This document shows positions 17,356 through 27,883 of a stretch of DNA of 64,000 nucleotides, piece by piece. The notes under the pieces are model-generated. The model was not told the DNA's origin. It saw only the letters and a list, made by a program, of their open reading frames with translations, and made no database searches. The stretch covers positions 1 through 64,000 of the forward strand of contig NZ_JAKKOQ010000013.1 of assembly GCF_021738965.1 (NCBI RefSeq), written 5' to 3'. The position numbers were made by a program, and so were the translations under genes. Each line of letters opens with the position of its first letter. The stretch's first letter is position 1. Source of the stretch: Gordonia zhenghanii. GTDB taxonomy: Bacteria > Actinomycetota > Actinomycetes > Mycobacteriales > Mycobacteriaceae.

Positions 17356-18600
17356 ATGCCCGGACCCCACCGGCCAGGAACCGTGTCGACCAACCGCCGA
17401 TGGGCGATGCTGGTGAGCTCGCTCGTCGCGGCCATGACGACGACCTGCGCCACGTCGGGCGTCGCGTACGTCATCCCCGAACTCCACAGCCGAGGAATGT
17501 CACTGTCGGACGCATCCGTTCTCGCCGCGATCCCGACCATCGGCCTCACGGTGACGATCATCGCGTGGGGCGCAGCCCTCGACCGCTTCGGCGAGCGCCG
17601 CGTCCTGCTGGTGTCGCTGCTGGTGACGGCGGCCGGAACGGTGGCCGCGCTCGTCGTGGCCTCCACCGGAGGCGGGGTCGTCGCGCTCGCCGTGCCCCTT
17701 CTGATCGGCGGACTCGGCTCCGGCGCCGCGAACGGCGCGAGCGGCCGCATCGTCGTCGGCCGGTTCCCGGCGAATCAACGCGGCACCGCGATGGGCGTGC
17801 GACAGATGGCGCAACCGCTCGGGATCGGAGTCTGTGCGCTGACCATGCCGGTGCTCGCGCATGCTTGGGGGCTGGCCGCGGCCTTCACGGTGCCGGTCGT
17901 CGTCACCCTCGTCGGACTGATCGCGGTGGCGGTCGCCATCGTCGACCCTCCCCTGCCCGTGGTGACCGACTCGGCCCGCACCGCCAATCCCTATCGCGGA
18001 GCCAGCTTCCTGCAGCGAGTCCACGCGGTAAGCGTCCTCCTGGTGATCCCACAGTCGCTGCTGTGGACGTTCGTGCCCGCCTGGTTGATCGTCGGCCACC
18101 GCTGGTCTCCGTTGGCGGCAGGAGTCCTAGTCACCGTCACCCAGGTCATCGGTGCGATCGGACGTATCGTCGCGGGCCGTGCGTCCGACGTCGTCGGGTC
18201 CCGGATGAAGCCGATCCGCGTGATCGCGGCGGCCGCGGGCGTCTCCGCGGCGGCGCTGGCGCTCACCGACGCGATCGGCAGCCCGTTCGCCGTCGTCGTC
18301 ATGGTGATCGCGACGGTGAGCGCCGTCGCCGACAACGGGTTGGCGTTCACGGCGATCGCCGAGTTCGCCGGACCGTCGTGGAGTGGTCGTAGCCTCGGTG
18401 TGCAGAACACTGCGCAGTACGTCGCCACGGCGGCGGGCACTGCCGTGTTCGGCCGGCTCATCGATGCGAGCGGCTATCCCGCGGCGTTCGGGATCGCCGC
18501 GATCGCCCCGCTGATCGCGATGGGACTGGTACCGAAGGATCCGCCGCTCCGCGAGTCTCCGATCCCCGCTTCCGGCGTCAGTCGGGACGACCGCGAGTGA
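17356..18600 (+). CDS. Major facilitator superfamily transporter
   Basis: A 414-aa protein with about 12 hydrophobic segments and the MFS loop 2-3 signature (GAALDRFGERRVLLVSLL). The second half repeats it weakly around GRIVAGRASDVVG. A strong AAGGGAGGTG ribosome-binding site fixes the ATG at 17356. It is the positional counterpart of Rv2994. The substrate is unknown; divergence from the FAH/hydrolase pair may point to uptake or efflux of a related organic acid. Confidence 0.88.
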   Translation: MPGPHRPGTVSTNRRWAMLVSSLVAAMTTTCATSGVAYVIPELHSRGMSLSDASVLAAIPTIGLTVTIIAWGAALDRFGERRVLLVSLLVTAAGTVAALVVASTGGGVVALAVPLLIGGLGSGAANGASGRIVVGRFPANQRGTAMGVRQMAQPLGIGVCALTMPVLAHAWGLAAAFTVPVVVTLVGLIAVAVAIVDPPLPVVTDSARTANPYRGASFLQRVHAVSVLLVIPQSLLWTFVPAWLIVGHRWSPLAAGVLVTVTQVIGAIGRIVAGRASDVVGSRMKPIRVIAAAAGVSAAALALTDAIGSPFAVVVMVIATVSAVADNGLAFTAIAEFAGPSWSGRSLGVQNTAQYVATAAGTAVFGRLIDASGYPAAFGIAAIAPLIAMGLVPKDPPLRESPIPASGVSRDDRE

Positions 18601-18627
18601 CACCGGCGGCGATGAGCGCCGCCGCAC

Positions 18628-18672
18628 ACAGAGAACGGCTCGCACCTCGTCGAGGTGCGAGCCGTTCTCTGT
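18628..18672. terminator. Bidirectional terminator hairpin (MFS / leuB)
   Basis: A 22-bp perfect inverted repeat (18628-18649 and 18651-18672) between two convergent genes, with stem core GGCTCGCACCTCG. It would serve both the MFS gene and leuB. There is no long T-run, as is common in actinobacteria. Confidence 0.85.
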
Positions 18673-18710
18673 CGTGACTCAAGGGGGCCGTGGTGGCCTG
18701 CCCGATGGGG

Positions 18711-19751
18711 TCAGACTGCCGCCAGGATGCGGTCGCCGACCTCGGACGTCGAACCGCGCGACTCACCGCGCGAAGCGACGTCGGCGGCCACCGCGGCCTC
18801 GACGCGAGCAGCGCCCGCGTCATCGCCGAGGTGACGCAGCAACAGGGCGACCGACAGAATCGCGGCCGTCGGGTCGGCGAGACCCTTCCCCGCGATGTCG
18901 GGTGCACTGCCGTGCACCGGCTCGAACATCGACGGGTTGGCACGGGTGGCGTCGATGTTGCCCGACGCCGCAAGGCCGATGCCGCCGGACACGGCTGCCG
19001 CCAGATCGGTGATGATGTCGCCGAACAGGTTGTCGGTGACGATCACGTCGAAGCGAGCCGGATCGGTGACCATGAAGATGGTGGCCGCGTCGATGTGCAG
19101 GTAATCGGTCGCGACCTCGGGGAACTCCTTGCCGACCTCGTCCACGGTCCGAGCCCACATCGAGCCCGCGAACGTGAGGACGTTGGTCTTGTGGACCAGA
19201 GTCAGCTTCTTGCTGCGCGACTGCGCCCGTGCGAAGGCGTCACGGACGACGCGTTCGATGCCGAACCGGGTGTTGACGCTGACCTCGGTGGCCACCTCGT
19301 TCGGCGTGCCGACACGGATAGACCCGCCGTTGCCCGTGTACGGCCCCTCGGTGCCCTCCCGGACGACGACGAAGTCGATCCGCGGATCGCCGGCCAACGG
19401 CGATGCGACACCGTCGAACAGGATCGACGGACGCAGATTCACGTGGTGGTCGAGCGCGAACCGCAGCTTCAGGAGGAAGCCCCGTTCGAGAACGCCCGAC
19501 GGCACGGACGGATCGCCGATCGCGCCGAGCAGGATCGCGTCGTGCTCGCGCAGCGACTGGAGATCTCCGTCGGTGAGGAGTTCGCCGGTCGCGTGGTAGC
19601 GCCGGGCTCCGAAGTCGTACTCGGTGGTCTCGACGTTCGGGTACAGCTTGCGCAGCACTTTCAGTGCCTCGGCAGTGACCTCGGGACCGATCCCGTCACC
19701 GCCGATGACGGCGAGCTTGATCCCGTCTGAGCGCAGTGAGGAGTCGGTCAT
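18711..19751 (-). CDS. leuB: 3-isopropylmalate dehydrogenase
   Basis: LeuB, 346 aa, oxidises and decarboxylates 3-isopropylmalate to 2-ketoisocaproate. Signatures are [15 protein letters not shown], the substrate-binding region around [13 protein letters not shown], and [20 protein letters not shown] with [14 protein letters not shown] near the C-terminus. The ATG overlaps the serA stop by 4 bp, so leuB is co-transcribed with serA, an arrangement shared with mycobacteria. Confidence 0.97.
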   Translation of the reverse strand: MTDSSLRSDGIKLAVIGGDGIGPEVTAEALKVLRKLYPNVETTEYDFGARRYHATGELLTDGDLQSLREHDAILLGAIGDPSVPSGVLERGFLLKLRFALDHHVNLRPSILFDGVASPLAGDPRIDFVVVREGTEGPYTGNGGSIRVGTPNEVATEVSVNTRFGIERVVRDAFARAQSRSKKLTLVHKTNVLTFAGSMWARTVDEVGKEFPEVATDYLHIDAATIFMVTDPARFDVIVTDNLFGDIITDLAAAVSGGIGLAASGNIDATRANPSMFEPVHGSAPDIAGKGLADPTAAILSVALLLRHLGDDAGAARVEAAVAADVASRGESRGSTSEVGDRILAAV

Positions 19752-21343
19752 CCCAGATCCACCTGCTTGATCAGGGTCGCCGAGACGGCGTCACCGATGG
19801 ACGCGAGCACGTCGTCGCCGACCTCGCGGTCGACGCGCAACAGCATCGTGGCGCCGTCGCCGTCGGCGTCCTGCGCGAGCGCTGCGGCCTCGATGTCGAT
19901 GCCTGCGTCGCCGAGCAGCGAACCGATCCGACCGAGGGTGCCCGGCTGGTCGGCGTAGCTGATGAGGAGGTTGCGCCCCTCGGCGCGCAAGTCGAGGTTC
20001 CGGCCGTTGACGTTGACGATCTTCTCGACCAGACGCGGCCCGGTCAGCGTACCCGCGACGTTGACGACGCTGCCGTCGCCGAACACGGCCTTCACGTCCA
20101 CCTGGCTGCGGTGGTTGGGGCTCTCCGACTCGGTGACGACCTCGTGAGCCACGCCGCGCTCGGACGCGACGGCGGGAGCGTTGACGAAGGTGACCGGCTC
20201 GTCGACGACCGCCGAGAACAGGCCGCGGACGGCCGAGAGGCCGAGCACGTCTACCGGGCTGGACGCCAACTCGCCGCGGACCTCGACGGTCAGGCTGGTC
20301 GGCATGCCGCCTGCGACGACGCCCGCGAGGACGCCGAGCTTGCGGGACAGCTCGAGCCACGGCGCGACCTCGTCGTCGACGGGCCCGCCGGTGATGTTCA
20401 CCGCGTCGGGCACGAAGTGTCCGGCGAGGGCCAGCTTGACGCTCTTGGCGACGTCGGTGCCCGCGCGGTCCTGTGCCTCCGCGGTCGACGCGCCGAGGTG
20501 CGGCGTGACGACGACCTGCGGGAGCTCGAACAGCGGCGAATCGGTGCACGGCTCGGAGTCGAAGACGTCCATGCCTGCGCCGCGGAGACGGCCCTCGGTG
20601 ATCGCCGCAGCGAGCGCGGCCTCGTCGATCAGGCCGCCGCGCGCGGCGTTGACGATGATCGCGTCCTTCTTGACGAGCTTGAGCTGCTCCTCGCCGATGA
20701 GACCCGCGGTCTCCTTCGTCTTGGGCAGGTGGATGGTGATGAGGTCGGCGCGCTCGAGGAGCTCGTCGAGCGGCAGCAGCTCGATGCCGAGCTGTGCTGC
20801 GCGGGCTGCCGAGACGTAGGGGTCGTACGCGACGATCTTGGCTTCGAAGGCGGCCAGACGGGCAGCGACGAGCTGCCCGATACGACCCAGGCCGACCACA
20901 CCGACCGTCTTGTCGAAGATCTCGACACCGGAGAACGACGAACGCTTCCAGGTGTGCTCGCGCAGCGTCGCATCGGCGGCCGGGACCTGGCGGGCGGTCG
21001 ACATGAGCAGTGCGATGGCGTGCTCGGCCGCCGAGTGGATGTTGGACGTCGGAGCGTTGACGACCATGACGCCGCGTTCGGTGGCGGCCGGGACGTCGAC
21101 GTTGTCGAGTCCGACGCCCGCGCGGGCGATGATCTTGAGCTTCTTGCCTGCGTCGAGGACCTCGGCGTCGACGGTGGTCGCCGACCGCACGAGGATGGCG
21201 TCGGCGTCGACGACGGCTTCGAGGAGCTTCGGGCGGTCCGGGCCGTCGACCCAGCGGACCTCGACGTCGCCGCCGAGTGCTTCCACGGTCGAAGGCGCGA
21301 GCTTATCGGCGATCAGGACGACTGGGCGGCCAGCATCGGTCAC
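19748..21343 (-). CDS. serA: D-3-phosphoglycerate dehydrogenase
   Basis: A 531-aa type 1 phosphoglycerate dehydrogenase, first step of serine synthesis. Order: substrate domain (1-100), Rossmann NAD-binding domain with [13 protein letters not shown], catalytic His in [13 protein letters not shown], then an allosteric substrate-binding domain (about 320-450) and a C-terminal ACT domain (about 455-531: [16 protein letters not shown]) that binds serine in relatives. It is first in the serA-leuB unit. The 277-bp spacer to the divergent peptidase gene shows no clear leader peptide. Confidence 0.97.
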   Translation of the reverse strand: MTDAGRPVVLIADKLAPSTVEALGGDVEVRWVDGPDRPKLLEAVVDADAILVRSATTVDAEVLDAGKKLKIIARAGVGLDNVDVPAATERGVMVVNAPTSNIHSAAEHAIALLMSTARQVPAADATLREHTWKRSSFSGVEIFDKTVGVVGLGRIGQLVAARLAAFEAKIVAYDPYVSAARAAQLGIELLPLDELLERADLITIHLPKTKETAGLIGEEQLKLVKKDAIIVNAARGGLIDEAALAAAITEGRLRGAGMDVFDSEPCTDSPLFELPQVVVTPHLGASTAEAQDRAGTDVAKSVKLALAGHFVPDAVNITGGPVDDEVAPWLELSRKLGVLAGVVAGGMPTSLTVEVRGELASSPVDVLGLSAVRGLFSAVVDEPVTFVNAPAVASERGVAHEVVTESESPNHRSQVDVKAVFGDGSVVNVAGTLTGPRLVEKIVNVNGRNLDLRAEGRNLLISYADQPGTLGRIGSLLGDAGIDIEAAALAQDADGDGATMLLRVDREVGDDVLASIGDAVSATLIKQVDLG

Positions 21344-21620
21344 AGGTTTCTCCAGAACTCTCGGGGACGGACGCCGCCAGACTGCGCCGGACGACGATTC
21401 ACACGCCAGATTCTAGAGCCTTCAGACACATCGCACCCATCGGCCCACCTGCCTATGTGGCGTCCGACACCCGAGGGCGGTACATTGCGAGCGTCGTATC
21501 GATTGAGTCACGACGTACGCACGATCGCGCTCAAGACTGGGGTCACCCATGATCGCGCACTAAGGTGGGGAGGTCTGCGTCACGGCGCGGACCCGAAGAC
21601 AACACGCGAGTGGAGTGAAT

Positions 21621-22295
21621 ATGAAGAAGCTGACGATTCTCATCGCAGTCATGGCGGCTGCGATGGCGTCGCTTATCGGCGTCGGCGTCGGTGACGCCGA
21701 TGCTGCAGGTCAGGTCCCGCTTGGCGGGGGCTCGGGAATCCTGGTCCTCAAGGGAGGCAACACCGCTTCGGCGTGCACTGTCACCACCGTCGGTCGTCCG
21801 ACCGCAGGCAAGCACAAGGGCGAGCTGATCGCAGTCACGGCAGGCCACTGCGGCAAGCCGGGCCAGCGCGTGCTCTCCGAGCGCTACCAGCAGCGCGGCC
21901 AGATCGGAACCTTCGCCTACAGCGCCTCGGACATCGATATCGCGGTCATCAAGCTGGACGCGAGCAAGGTCCGCCCCGTGCGGTCCGTCAACGGTGTGAC
22001 GATCCGCAAGATCGACACGCGCGCACCGCAATTCCCGACCGTCCTGTGCAAGACCGGTCGCACCACGGGTAAGACCTGCGGCGTCAACTGGACGGCCATC
22101 GGCGACCGTCACATCAGTCAGATGTGTGTCGTCGAAGGCGACTCGGGCAGCCCCGTCGTCGTCGGCGACCGTCTGGTCGGCATGGTGAACGCGTACTACT
22201 TCCTGTCCTGCATCGGACCGGAGACCGGCACGAGCAGCAAGGCGATCATGAAGCGTCTCGCCCGCCAAGGCTACGGAGCGTTCAAGCCGGTGTAA
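21621..22295 (+). CDS. Secreted chymotrypsin-fold (S1 family) serine peptidase
   Basis: A 224-aa exported protein. Residues 1-28 form a Sec signal peptide (KK, hydrophobic core, cleavage near DADA). The triad is visible: His76 in AVTAGHCG, Asp106 in DIAVIKLD and Ser175 in GDSGSPVV. Four or more Cys suggest disulfides. I chose ATG 21621; an in-frame GTG at 21615 is possible. No prodomain is visible. The gene is not part of the mycobacterial order here and may degrade extracellular protein, but targets are unknown. Confidence 0.88.
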   Translation: MKKLTILIAVMAAAMASLIGVGVGDADAAGQVPLGGGSGILVLKGGNTASACTVTTVGRPTAGKHKGELIAVTAGHCGKPGQRVLSERYQQRGQIGTFAYSASDIDIAVIKLDASKVRPVRSVNGVTIRKIDTRAPQFPTVLCKTGRTTGKTCGVNWTAIGDRHISQMCVVEGDSGSPVVVGDRLVGMVNAYYFLSCIGPETGTSSKAIMKRLARQGYGAFKPV

Positions 22296-22322
22296 GGGTT
22301 CTCCGCACCGCACGAGAAGAAT

Positions 22323-22354
22323 CGGCGGTCCACTCCTTTGGGAGTGGACCGCCG
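22323..22354 (+). terminator. Terminator after the S1 peptidase gene
   Basis: A 14-bp perfect stem (CGGCGGTCCACTCC at 22323-22336, complement at 22341-22354) with a TTTG loop, 28 bp after the stop codon and followed by TTCTCGTT. Confidence 0.88.
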
Positions 22355-22369
22355 TTCTCGTTCCGGGGT

Positions 22370-22417
22370 GGTCTCGACTCCGCTCGACCGGCGGAAAAGA
22401 ACTCCGCTCGACCAGCA
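22370..22417. repeat. Dispersed GTCTCGACTCC repeat, one full and one partial copy
   Basis: A full core at about 22371-22391 and a truncated copy (ACTCCGCTCGACCAGCAG) at about 22400-22417, in the convergent gap between the peptidase and SRPBCC genes. Same family as 91-288. Confidence 0.8.
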
Positions 22418-22423
22418 GCGGGG

Positions 22424-22870
22424 TCAGCCCTCGGCGACGAGGTGCTTGCGGATCACCGACTCGGAGTGCTTCACGGCCGGCGTCACGAACTGACTGAGGA
22501 GGCCGCCGAGCACTCGTCCACCGACACCGCCGGGGAGCGTGTAGCCGAACACCGCGTCGATCTCGACGACACCGGGTTCGTCGCCGTCGGTGAAACGCCA
22601 TTCGGTGTCCGCGCCGAAACCCTTGATCGACTCCATCTTGATCAATTCGTTCTCGACCCACTGGGTGCACTCGACGGTGGACTCGAGTGTCTTCGGGCCG
22701 ACTTTCAGCACGGTCACGAACTGCGAACCGAGACCGCTGGTCTGTTCGGTGACCGGGCGGAACTCACTCACGCCGAACATGTACTCCGGCACGTTCCGGT
22801 AGTCGTTGACATAGGCGAACGCGGCTGCACGCGACCCCTTGACGGCGGCGTGGTGGCGGACTTCGGTCAT
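22424..22870 (-). CDS. SRPBCC-fold (START-like) protein, copy 1
   Basis: A 148-aa polyketide-cyclase/START-like protein. It has the fold's N-terminal pattern (VRHHAAVKGSRAAAFAYVNDYRNVPEYMFGVSEF) and the C-terminal helix (VGGRVLGGLLSQFVTP). The start MTEVRHH at 22870 is chosen because upstream sequence is unrelated to the family. Such proteins bind lipids or small hydrophobic ligands; no catalytic residues can be assigned. The next gene upstream is a clear paralogue sharing the FGVSEF/FGVTEF and GPKTLEST/GPKSLAST motifs, so the pair arose by tandem duplication. Confidence 0.85.
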   Translation of the reverse strand: MTEVRHHAAVKGSRAAAFAYVNDYRNVPEYMFGVSEFRPVTEQTSGLGSQFVTVLKVGPKTLESTVECTQWVENELIKMESIKGFGADTEWRFTDGDEPGVVEIDAVFGYTLPGGVGGRVLGGLLSQFVTPAVKHSESVIRKHLVAEG

Positions 22871-22949
22871 CGGCGCTTCTCTCAGTCGGAACTCGGGCAA
22901 TCGGGACTCGGTCACCGCATGGTAACGGAGCGGATCGCCTCCCGGACCG

Positions 22950-23384
22950 TCATTCCAGGGCTCGCAGGAGCGCTTCCTCGGTCTGTCGAACCCCTTGTCC
23001 GACGACGGGTTCGATGATCGACCCGAGTACTCGGCCCGCCAGACCGCCCGGGAGTCGGTAGTCGAAGTGGACGTCGACGACAGTGGAGCCGTCGTCCGCA
23101 TCGGAGAATCGCCAACTCGTTACGACCCCGAATCCGGCAACCGACGTCAGAATCAGTTCCTCATCCTCGGTCCACGAGGTGACCTCCAGTGTCGACGCGA
23201 GCGACTTCGGCCCGATCTTCATGACGGCGTCGTACACCGCACCCAGTCCCCGCCCCTGGTCCGTCGTCGGCTCGAACTCGGTGACCCCGAACATCCAGTC
23301 CGGCACCGTGACCGGATCGTCGACGTACGCGAACACCTCGTCGCGCGGAACACGCGTCCTGACGGTGTGGTGGACTCCGGGCAT
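22950..23384 (-). CDS. SRPBCC-fold (START-like) protein, copy 2
   Basis: A 144-aa paralogue of the downstream SRPBCC gene, with VPDWMFGVTEFEPTTDQGRG and KIGPKSLASTLEVTSW. An AGGAG ribosome-binding site 5 nt before ATG 23384 supports this start over the ATG at 23387 or the longer frame to 23444. The function is unknown. The gap to its paralogue is 79 bp, so co-transcription is probable. Confidence 0.84.
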   Translation of the reverse strand: MPGVHHTVRTRVPRDEVFAYVDDPVTVPDWMFGVTEFEPTTDQGRGLGAVYDAVMKIGPKSLASTLEVTSWTEDEELILTSVAGFGVVTSWRFSDADDGSTVVDVHFDYRLPGGLAGRVLGSIIEPVVGQGVRQTEEALLRALE

Positions 23385-23500
23385 CATGTCTCCTGTCGAG
23401 GTCTGTACGGCCTGCAGGCTAACCATGCCATGCCCCATTGTCACGGTGGTCGATGGCCCCGTCGTCCGGCCAGTCGCCCCTGCGAAGACTGCCGCGAACG

Positions 23501-23541
23501 CGTCAGGCCCCGTCCTCGGTGAAGGAGGACGGGGCCTGACG
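23501..23541 (-). terminator. Terminator of the ilvBNC operon
   Basis: A 17-bp perfect stem (23501-23517 and 23525-23541, core AGGCCCCGTCCTC) with a 7-nt loop, starting 31 bp past the ilvC stop. Confidence 0.88.
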
Positions 23542-23571
23542 AGTCAGACGGACTCTGAGCGCAGACGGACC

Positions 23572-24639
<1,068 letters not shown>

Positions 24640-24658
24640 CTAGTCGTCCATTGTCCCG

Positions 24659-25162
24659 TTAGCGGTTGGCCGACATGCTCTTGGGTCCACGGCCGAGAGT
24701 CACTCCGCCGGATTGGGCGATTTCCCGGATCCCGTATGAGTCCAGCATCCGCAGCAACGCTTCGAGCTTCTCGGACGTGCCGGTCGCCTCGATCGTCACC
24801 GATTCCGGCGACACGTCGATCACTTTGGCGCGGAACAGATTGACCACGTCGATGATCTCGCTTCGGTTGGCCGCATCGCTGCGGACCTTGATCATCATGA
24901 GTTCGCGGGACACCGAGTTCGTCGGTTCCTGCTCGACGATCTTGATGACGTTGATCAACTTGTTGAGTTGCTTCGTCACCTGTTCGAGGGGGAAGTCTTC
25001 GACGGTGACCATGATGGTCATGCGCGAGATCCCTTTGAGTTCGGTGGCGCCGACCGCCAACGACTCGATGTTGAAGCCGCGGCGCGAGAACAGTCCGGAG
25101 ACGCGGGCGAGCACACCCGGCCGATCCTCGACCAGAACGCTCAGCGTGTGGGTGGTGCTCAC
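24659..25162 (-). CDS. ilvN: Acetolactate synthase small (regulatory) subunit
   Basis: A 167-aa regulatory subunit. An N-terminal ACT domain ([26 protein letters not shown]) binds valine in relatives and confers feedback inhibition on IlvB. The C-terminal ALS_ss domain has [15 protein letters not shown] and ends TLGRGPKSM. Its ATG overlaps the ilvB stop by 4 bp, giving coupled translation of the two subunits. Confidence 0.96.
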   Translation of the reverse strand: MSTTHTLSVLVEDRPGVLARVSGLFSRRGFNIESLAVGATELKGISRMTIMVTVEDFPLEQVTKQLNKLINVIKIVEQEPTNSVSRELMMIKVRSDAANRSEIIDVVNLFRAKVIDVSPESVTIEATGTSEKLEALLRMLDSYGIREIAQSGGVTLGRGPKSMSANR

Positions 25163-27069
25163 AGCGAATCCTTTCCTTCGGTAGAGGCCTGTTCCCGGTC
25201 CATCGCGTCGTGGATGTCGACCGGGTCGGATGCCGCCTCGTCATCGTCGAACAGCGGACGGATGTCACGCGCAGCCATGATCTGGTCGTTGCCGGTCCCT
25301 GCCGCGACCATCGGCCAGACCTGTGCGTCCTTGCCGACGATGAAGTCGATGAGGACCGGACGGTCGTTGATCTCGCGAGCCTTAGCGATCGCCGGGGCGA
25401 CGTCTTCCTCACGCTCCACACGGATCGCCACGCAGCCGAGGGCCTCACCGAGCTTGACGAAGTCCGGGATCATCCGGGAGTGCGTCGAGAGGTCGGTGTT
25501 GGAGTAGCGCTTCTCGTAGAACAGGGTCTGCCACTGGCGGACCATGCCGAGGTTGCCGTTGTTGATCAGCGCGACCTTGATCGGGATGCCCTCGATCGCG
25601 CAGGTCGCCAACTCCTGGTTGGTCATCTGGAAGCAGCCGTCGCCGTCGATCGCCCAGACCTCGGTGTCGGGCGAAGCGGCCTTCGCGCCCATCGCGGCCG
25701 GGATCGAGTAGCCCATGGTGCCGAGACCGCCCGAGTTGAGCCACGTACGCGGCTTCTCGTACTTGATGAACTGAGCAGCCCACATCTGGTGCTGGCCGAC
25801 GCCCGCGACGTAGACCGCGTCCGGGCCGGCAGCCTTGCCGAGTTCCTCGATGACGAACTCCGGCGAGAGCGAGCCGTCGGACTGACCGTCGTAGCTCAGC
25901 GGGTACGTCGAACGCAGACCGCCAAGGTACGTCCACCACTCGGTCAGATCGGGCTTCGACCCACCGGTCGCGTGCTCAGCGCGCAGCGCATCGACGAGTT
26001 CGGCGATGACCGCCTGCACGTCACCGACGATCGGGACGTCGACGTCACGGTTCTTGCCGATCTCCGCCGGATCGACGTCGGCGTGGATCACCTTCGCATC
26101 GGGTGCGAACGAGTCCAGCTGGCCGGTGACGCGGTCGTCGAAACGGGCGCCGAGCGTGATCAGCAGGTCCGAGCGCTGAAGTGCGCCGACGGCTCCGACT
26201 GCGCCGTGCATGCCCGGCATGCCCATGTGCAGGTCGTGGCTGTCGGGGAACGCGCCGCGCGCCATGAGGGTCGTGACGACGGGGATGCCCGTCAGCTCGG
26301 CGAGCTCGAGCAGTTCGGCCGACGCCTCGGCCTTGATGACGCCGCCGCCGACGTACAGCACCGGCCGCTTGGCCTGCTGGATGAGGCGGGCCGCTTCCCG
26401 GATCTGCTTGCCGTGCGGACGCGTGACGGGACGGTATCCCGGCAGATCGAACTGCGGCGGCCAGGAGAACGTGGTCTGCGCCTGCAGGATGTCCTTCGGG
26501 ATGTCGACGAGGACGGCGCCGGGGCGGCCGCTCTCGGCGATGTAGAAGGCCTCCGCGATGATGCGCGGGATGTCGGCTGCCGAGCTCACCAGGAAGTTGT
26601 GCTTGGTGATCGGCATGGTGATCCCGGAGATGTCGGCTTCCTGGAAACCGTCGGTGCCGATCAGCGCGCGACCGACCTGGCCGGTGATCGCGACGACCGG
26701 GACCGAGTCCATCTGTGCGTCGGCGAGCGGCGTGACGAGGTTCGTCGCGCCCGGACCGGACGTCGCCATCATGACACCGGCCTTGCCCGCGACCTGCGCG
26801 TAACCGGTGGCGGCGTGGCCTGCACCCTGCTCGTGGCGGACCAGGACGTGCCGGACCTTCGTCGAGTCCAGAAGCGGATCGTAGACGGGGAGGACGGCGC
26901 CACCGGGAATGCCGAACACCGTCTCGACACCGAGTTCTTCGAGGGTCCGGACCACCGACTGCGCGCCGGTGACCCGCTCGGGTGCGACTACCGCGTCGCC
27001 CGATCGCATGGACTCGGTCGACGGCGACTGCGGCCGACCCCCGGCTCCGTGTGCTGCTGGAGTACTCAC
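25159..27069 (-). CDS. ilvB: Acetolactate (acetohydroxyacid) synthase large subunit
   Basis: A ThDP-dependent enzyme, 636-637 aa, first common step of branched-chain amino acid synthesis. The cofactor-activating Glu is in [15 protein letters not shown]. The ThDP/Mg motif begins [14 protein letters not shown] and ends at INN, with the FAD-binding middle domain between. The GTG at 27069 (VSTPAAHG) has a GAGGA site 7 nt upstream and matches the mycobacterial N-terminus; the frame also runs to 27099. Expression is probably controlled by the leader peptide and terminator at 27149-27275. Confidence 0.97.
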   Translation of the reverse strand: MSTPAAHGAGGRPQSPSTESMRSGDAVVAPERVTGAQSVVRTLEELGVETVFGIPGGAVLPVYDPLLDSTKVRHVLVRHEQGAGHAATGYAQVAGKAGVMMATSGPGATNLVTPLADAQMDSVPVVAITGQVGRALIGTDGFQEADISGITMPITKHNFLVSSAADIPRIIAEAFYIAESGRPGAVLVDIPKDILQAQTTFSWPPQFDLPGYRPVTRPHGKQIREAARLIQQAKRPVLYVGGGVIKAEASAELLELAELTGIPVVTTLMARGAFPDSHDLHMGMPGMHGAVGAVGALQRSDLLITLGARFDDRVTGQLDSFAPDAKVIHADVDPAEIGKNRDVDVPIVGDVQAVIAELVDALRAEHATGGSKPDLTEWWTYLGGLRSTYPLSYDGQSDGSLSPEFVIEELGKAAGPDAVYVAGVGQHQMWAAQFIKYEKPRTWLNSGGLGTMGYSIPAAMGAKAASPDTEVWAIDGDGCFQMTNQELATCAIEGIPIKVALINNGNLGMVRQWQTLFYEKRYSNTDLSTHSRMIPDFVKLGEALGCVAIRVEREEDVAPAIAKAREINDRPVLIDFIVGKDAQVWPMVAAGTGNDQIMAARDIRPLFDDDEAASDPVDIHDAMDREQASTEGKDSL

Positions 27070-27148
27070 TGCACGTTCCTCATCCTCTAGTGCCAGCAAA
27101 ATTCTGACGTCCCGCCGGGCCGACGACCGTGGTCACCGGGTCCTGACA

Positions 27149-27183
27149 AGAAAAAACCCTCGACAGCGTGTGCTGGTCGAGGG
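27149..27183 (-). terminator. ilvB attenuator terminator
   Basis: On the minus strand CCCTCGAC (27183-27176) pairs with GTCGAGGG (27164-27157); four inner bases (GCTG/CAGC) extend the stem past one bulge. A T6CTTG run follows directly (27156-27149). It lies 41 bp after the leader-peptide stop and about 80 bp before ilvB, as an attenuator should. Confidence 0.88.
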
Positions 27184-27224
27184 GCGCGTCGTTGATGTTT
27201 CAGAAGGGTCTACGAAGTGACCGA

Positions 27225-27275
27225 TCAGGCGTTGACGCGCCGACCGATTACTACGAGAAGCTTCTGATCCATCAC
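27225..27275 (-). CDS. ilvB leader peptide (attenuator)
   Basis: A 16-residue reading frame, VMDQKLLVVIGRRVNA. A GTG (27275) and an ATG (27272) are both possible starts. It holds five consecutive branched-chain codons (Leu-Leu-Val-Val-Ile) and one more Val before the stop. The frame is followed after 41 bp by a terminator with a T-run. Leader-peptide attenuation of ilvBNC is established in Corynebacterium glutamicum, and scarcity of charged Leu, Val or Ile tRNA would stall the ribosome here. No good ribosome-binding site is seen, fitting the promoter that predicts transcription starting at the GTG. Confidence 0.88.
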   Translation of the reverse strand: MMDQKLLVVIGRRVNA

Positions 27276-27282
27276 GAGGAAC

Positions 27283-27311
27283 AAAGTAGGCCCCTGATCC
27301 GACTGAGTCAA
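27283..27311 (-). promoter_or_regulatory. Promoter of the ilvB leader and operon
   Basis: On the minus strand TTGACT (27311-27306), exactly 17 nt of spacer and TACTTT (27288-27283). The expected start of transcription is at 27276-27275, the G of the leader GTG codon. Confidence 0.75.
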
Positions 27312-27360
27312 ATCGGCCTCGTCGCCTGGGGAGGATCCACCTCTGACGGTCGAAGACAGC

Positions 27361-27828
27361 ATGCATGGGACAATCGATCTCGTGACCGATTCGGTATTCG
27401 ACTTCAAAATCTCTCGCCTGGCCTATGCGGTGGTGCTCGTCTCCGTCCTTCTCGTGGTGATCATGATGGGCGGCTCCCTCTGGTTCGGCTTCCTGGCCGT
27501 GGTGCCGGTCGCCCTCGCGTGGTGGATCCATCGTCTGCACACCTACGTCAACTCGGACGGCATCGTCGCTGTCGGAACGTTCGGCGAGCAGTCGGTGTCG
27601 TGGGACGACGTCGCGGGTCTTCGCTTCCCTCGGTGGAGTTCGGTGCGCGCGGTGACCGTCGACGGTCGCGACATAAGACTTCCCGCAGTGGGCTTCGACG
27701 ACGTGCCGCAGCTTTCGGCCGCCAGCGGCGGACGTCTGCCCGACCCCTTCGCCGCCGAACGCGAAGCGCGCATCGCGGCCGACCGCGAAGAGCGCGCCGC
27801 CGGCGAGCGCGAATCCGACGAGGACTGA
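27361..27828 (+). CDS. PH-domain membrane protein (Cfp6-like)
   Basis: A 155-aa protein with two adjacent hydrophobic stretches at residues 20-36 and 37-55, then a small bacterial PH-like domain (INSDGIV-type strand NSDGIVAVGTFGEQSVSWDDVAGLRFP) and a charged, Arg/Glu-rich C-terminus. It is the size and positional counterpart of Rv3004 (Cfp6). The function is unknown. ATG 27361 and GTG 27382 (VTDSVFDF) are both plausible starts. It is divergent from the ilvB leader, 50 bp from its -35 box. Confidence 0.82.
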   Translation: MHGTIDLVTDSVFDFKISRLAYAVVLVSVLLVVIMMGGSLWFGFLAVVPVALAWWIHRLHTYVNSDGIVAVGTFGEQSVSWDDVAGLRFPRWSSVRAVTVDGRDIRLPAVGFDDVPQLSAASGGRLPDPFAAEREARIAADREERAAGERESDED

Positions 27829-27883
27829 CGTCCTGCGAAGTCGGAAGACTAGAGCATCGCAAGACTAGAGCTAGGTGGATCCG

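Noticed and set aside
19736..21694. 652-codon plus-strand frame opposite serA
   Set aside because: Shadow of serA; low-complexity Asp/Arg/Val-rich translation. serA explains the DNA fully.
27829..27883. M-box riboswitch upstream of mgtE
   Set aside because: The 55-bp gap is far too short for an M-box fold.
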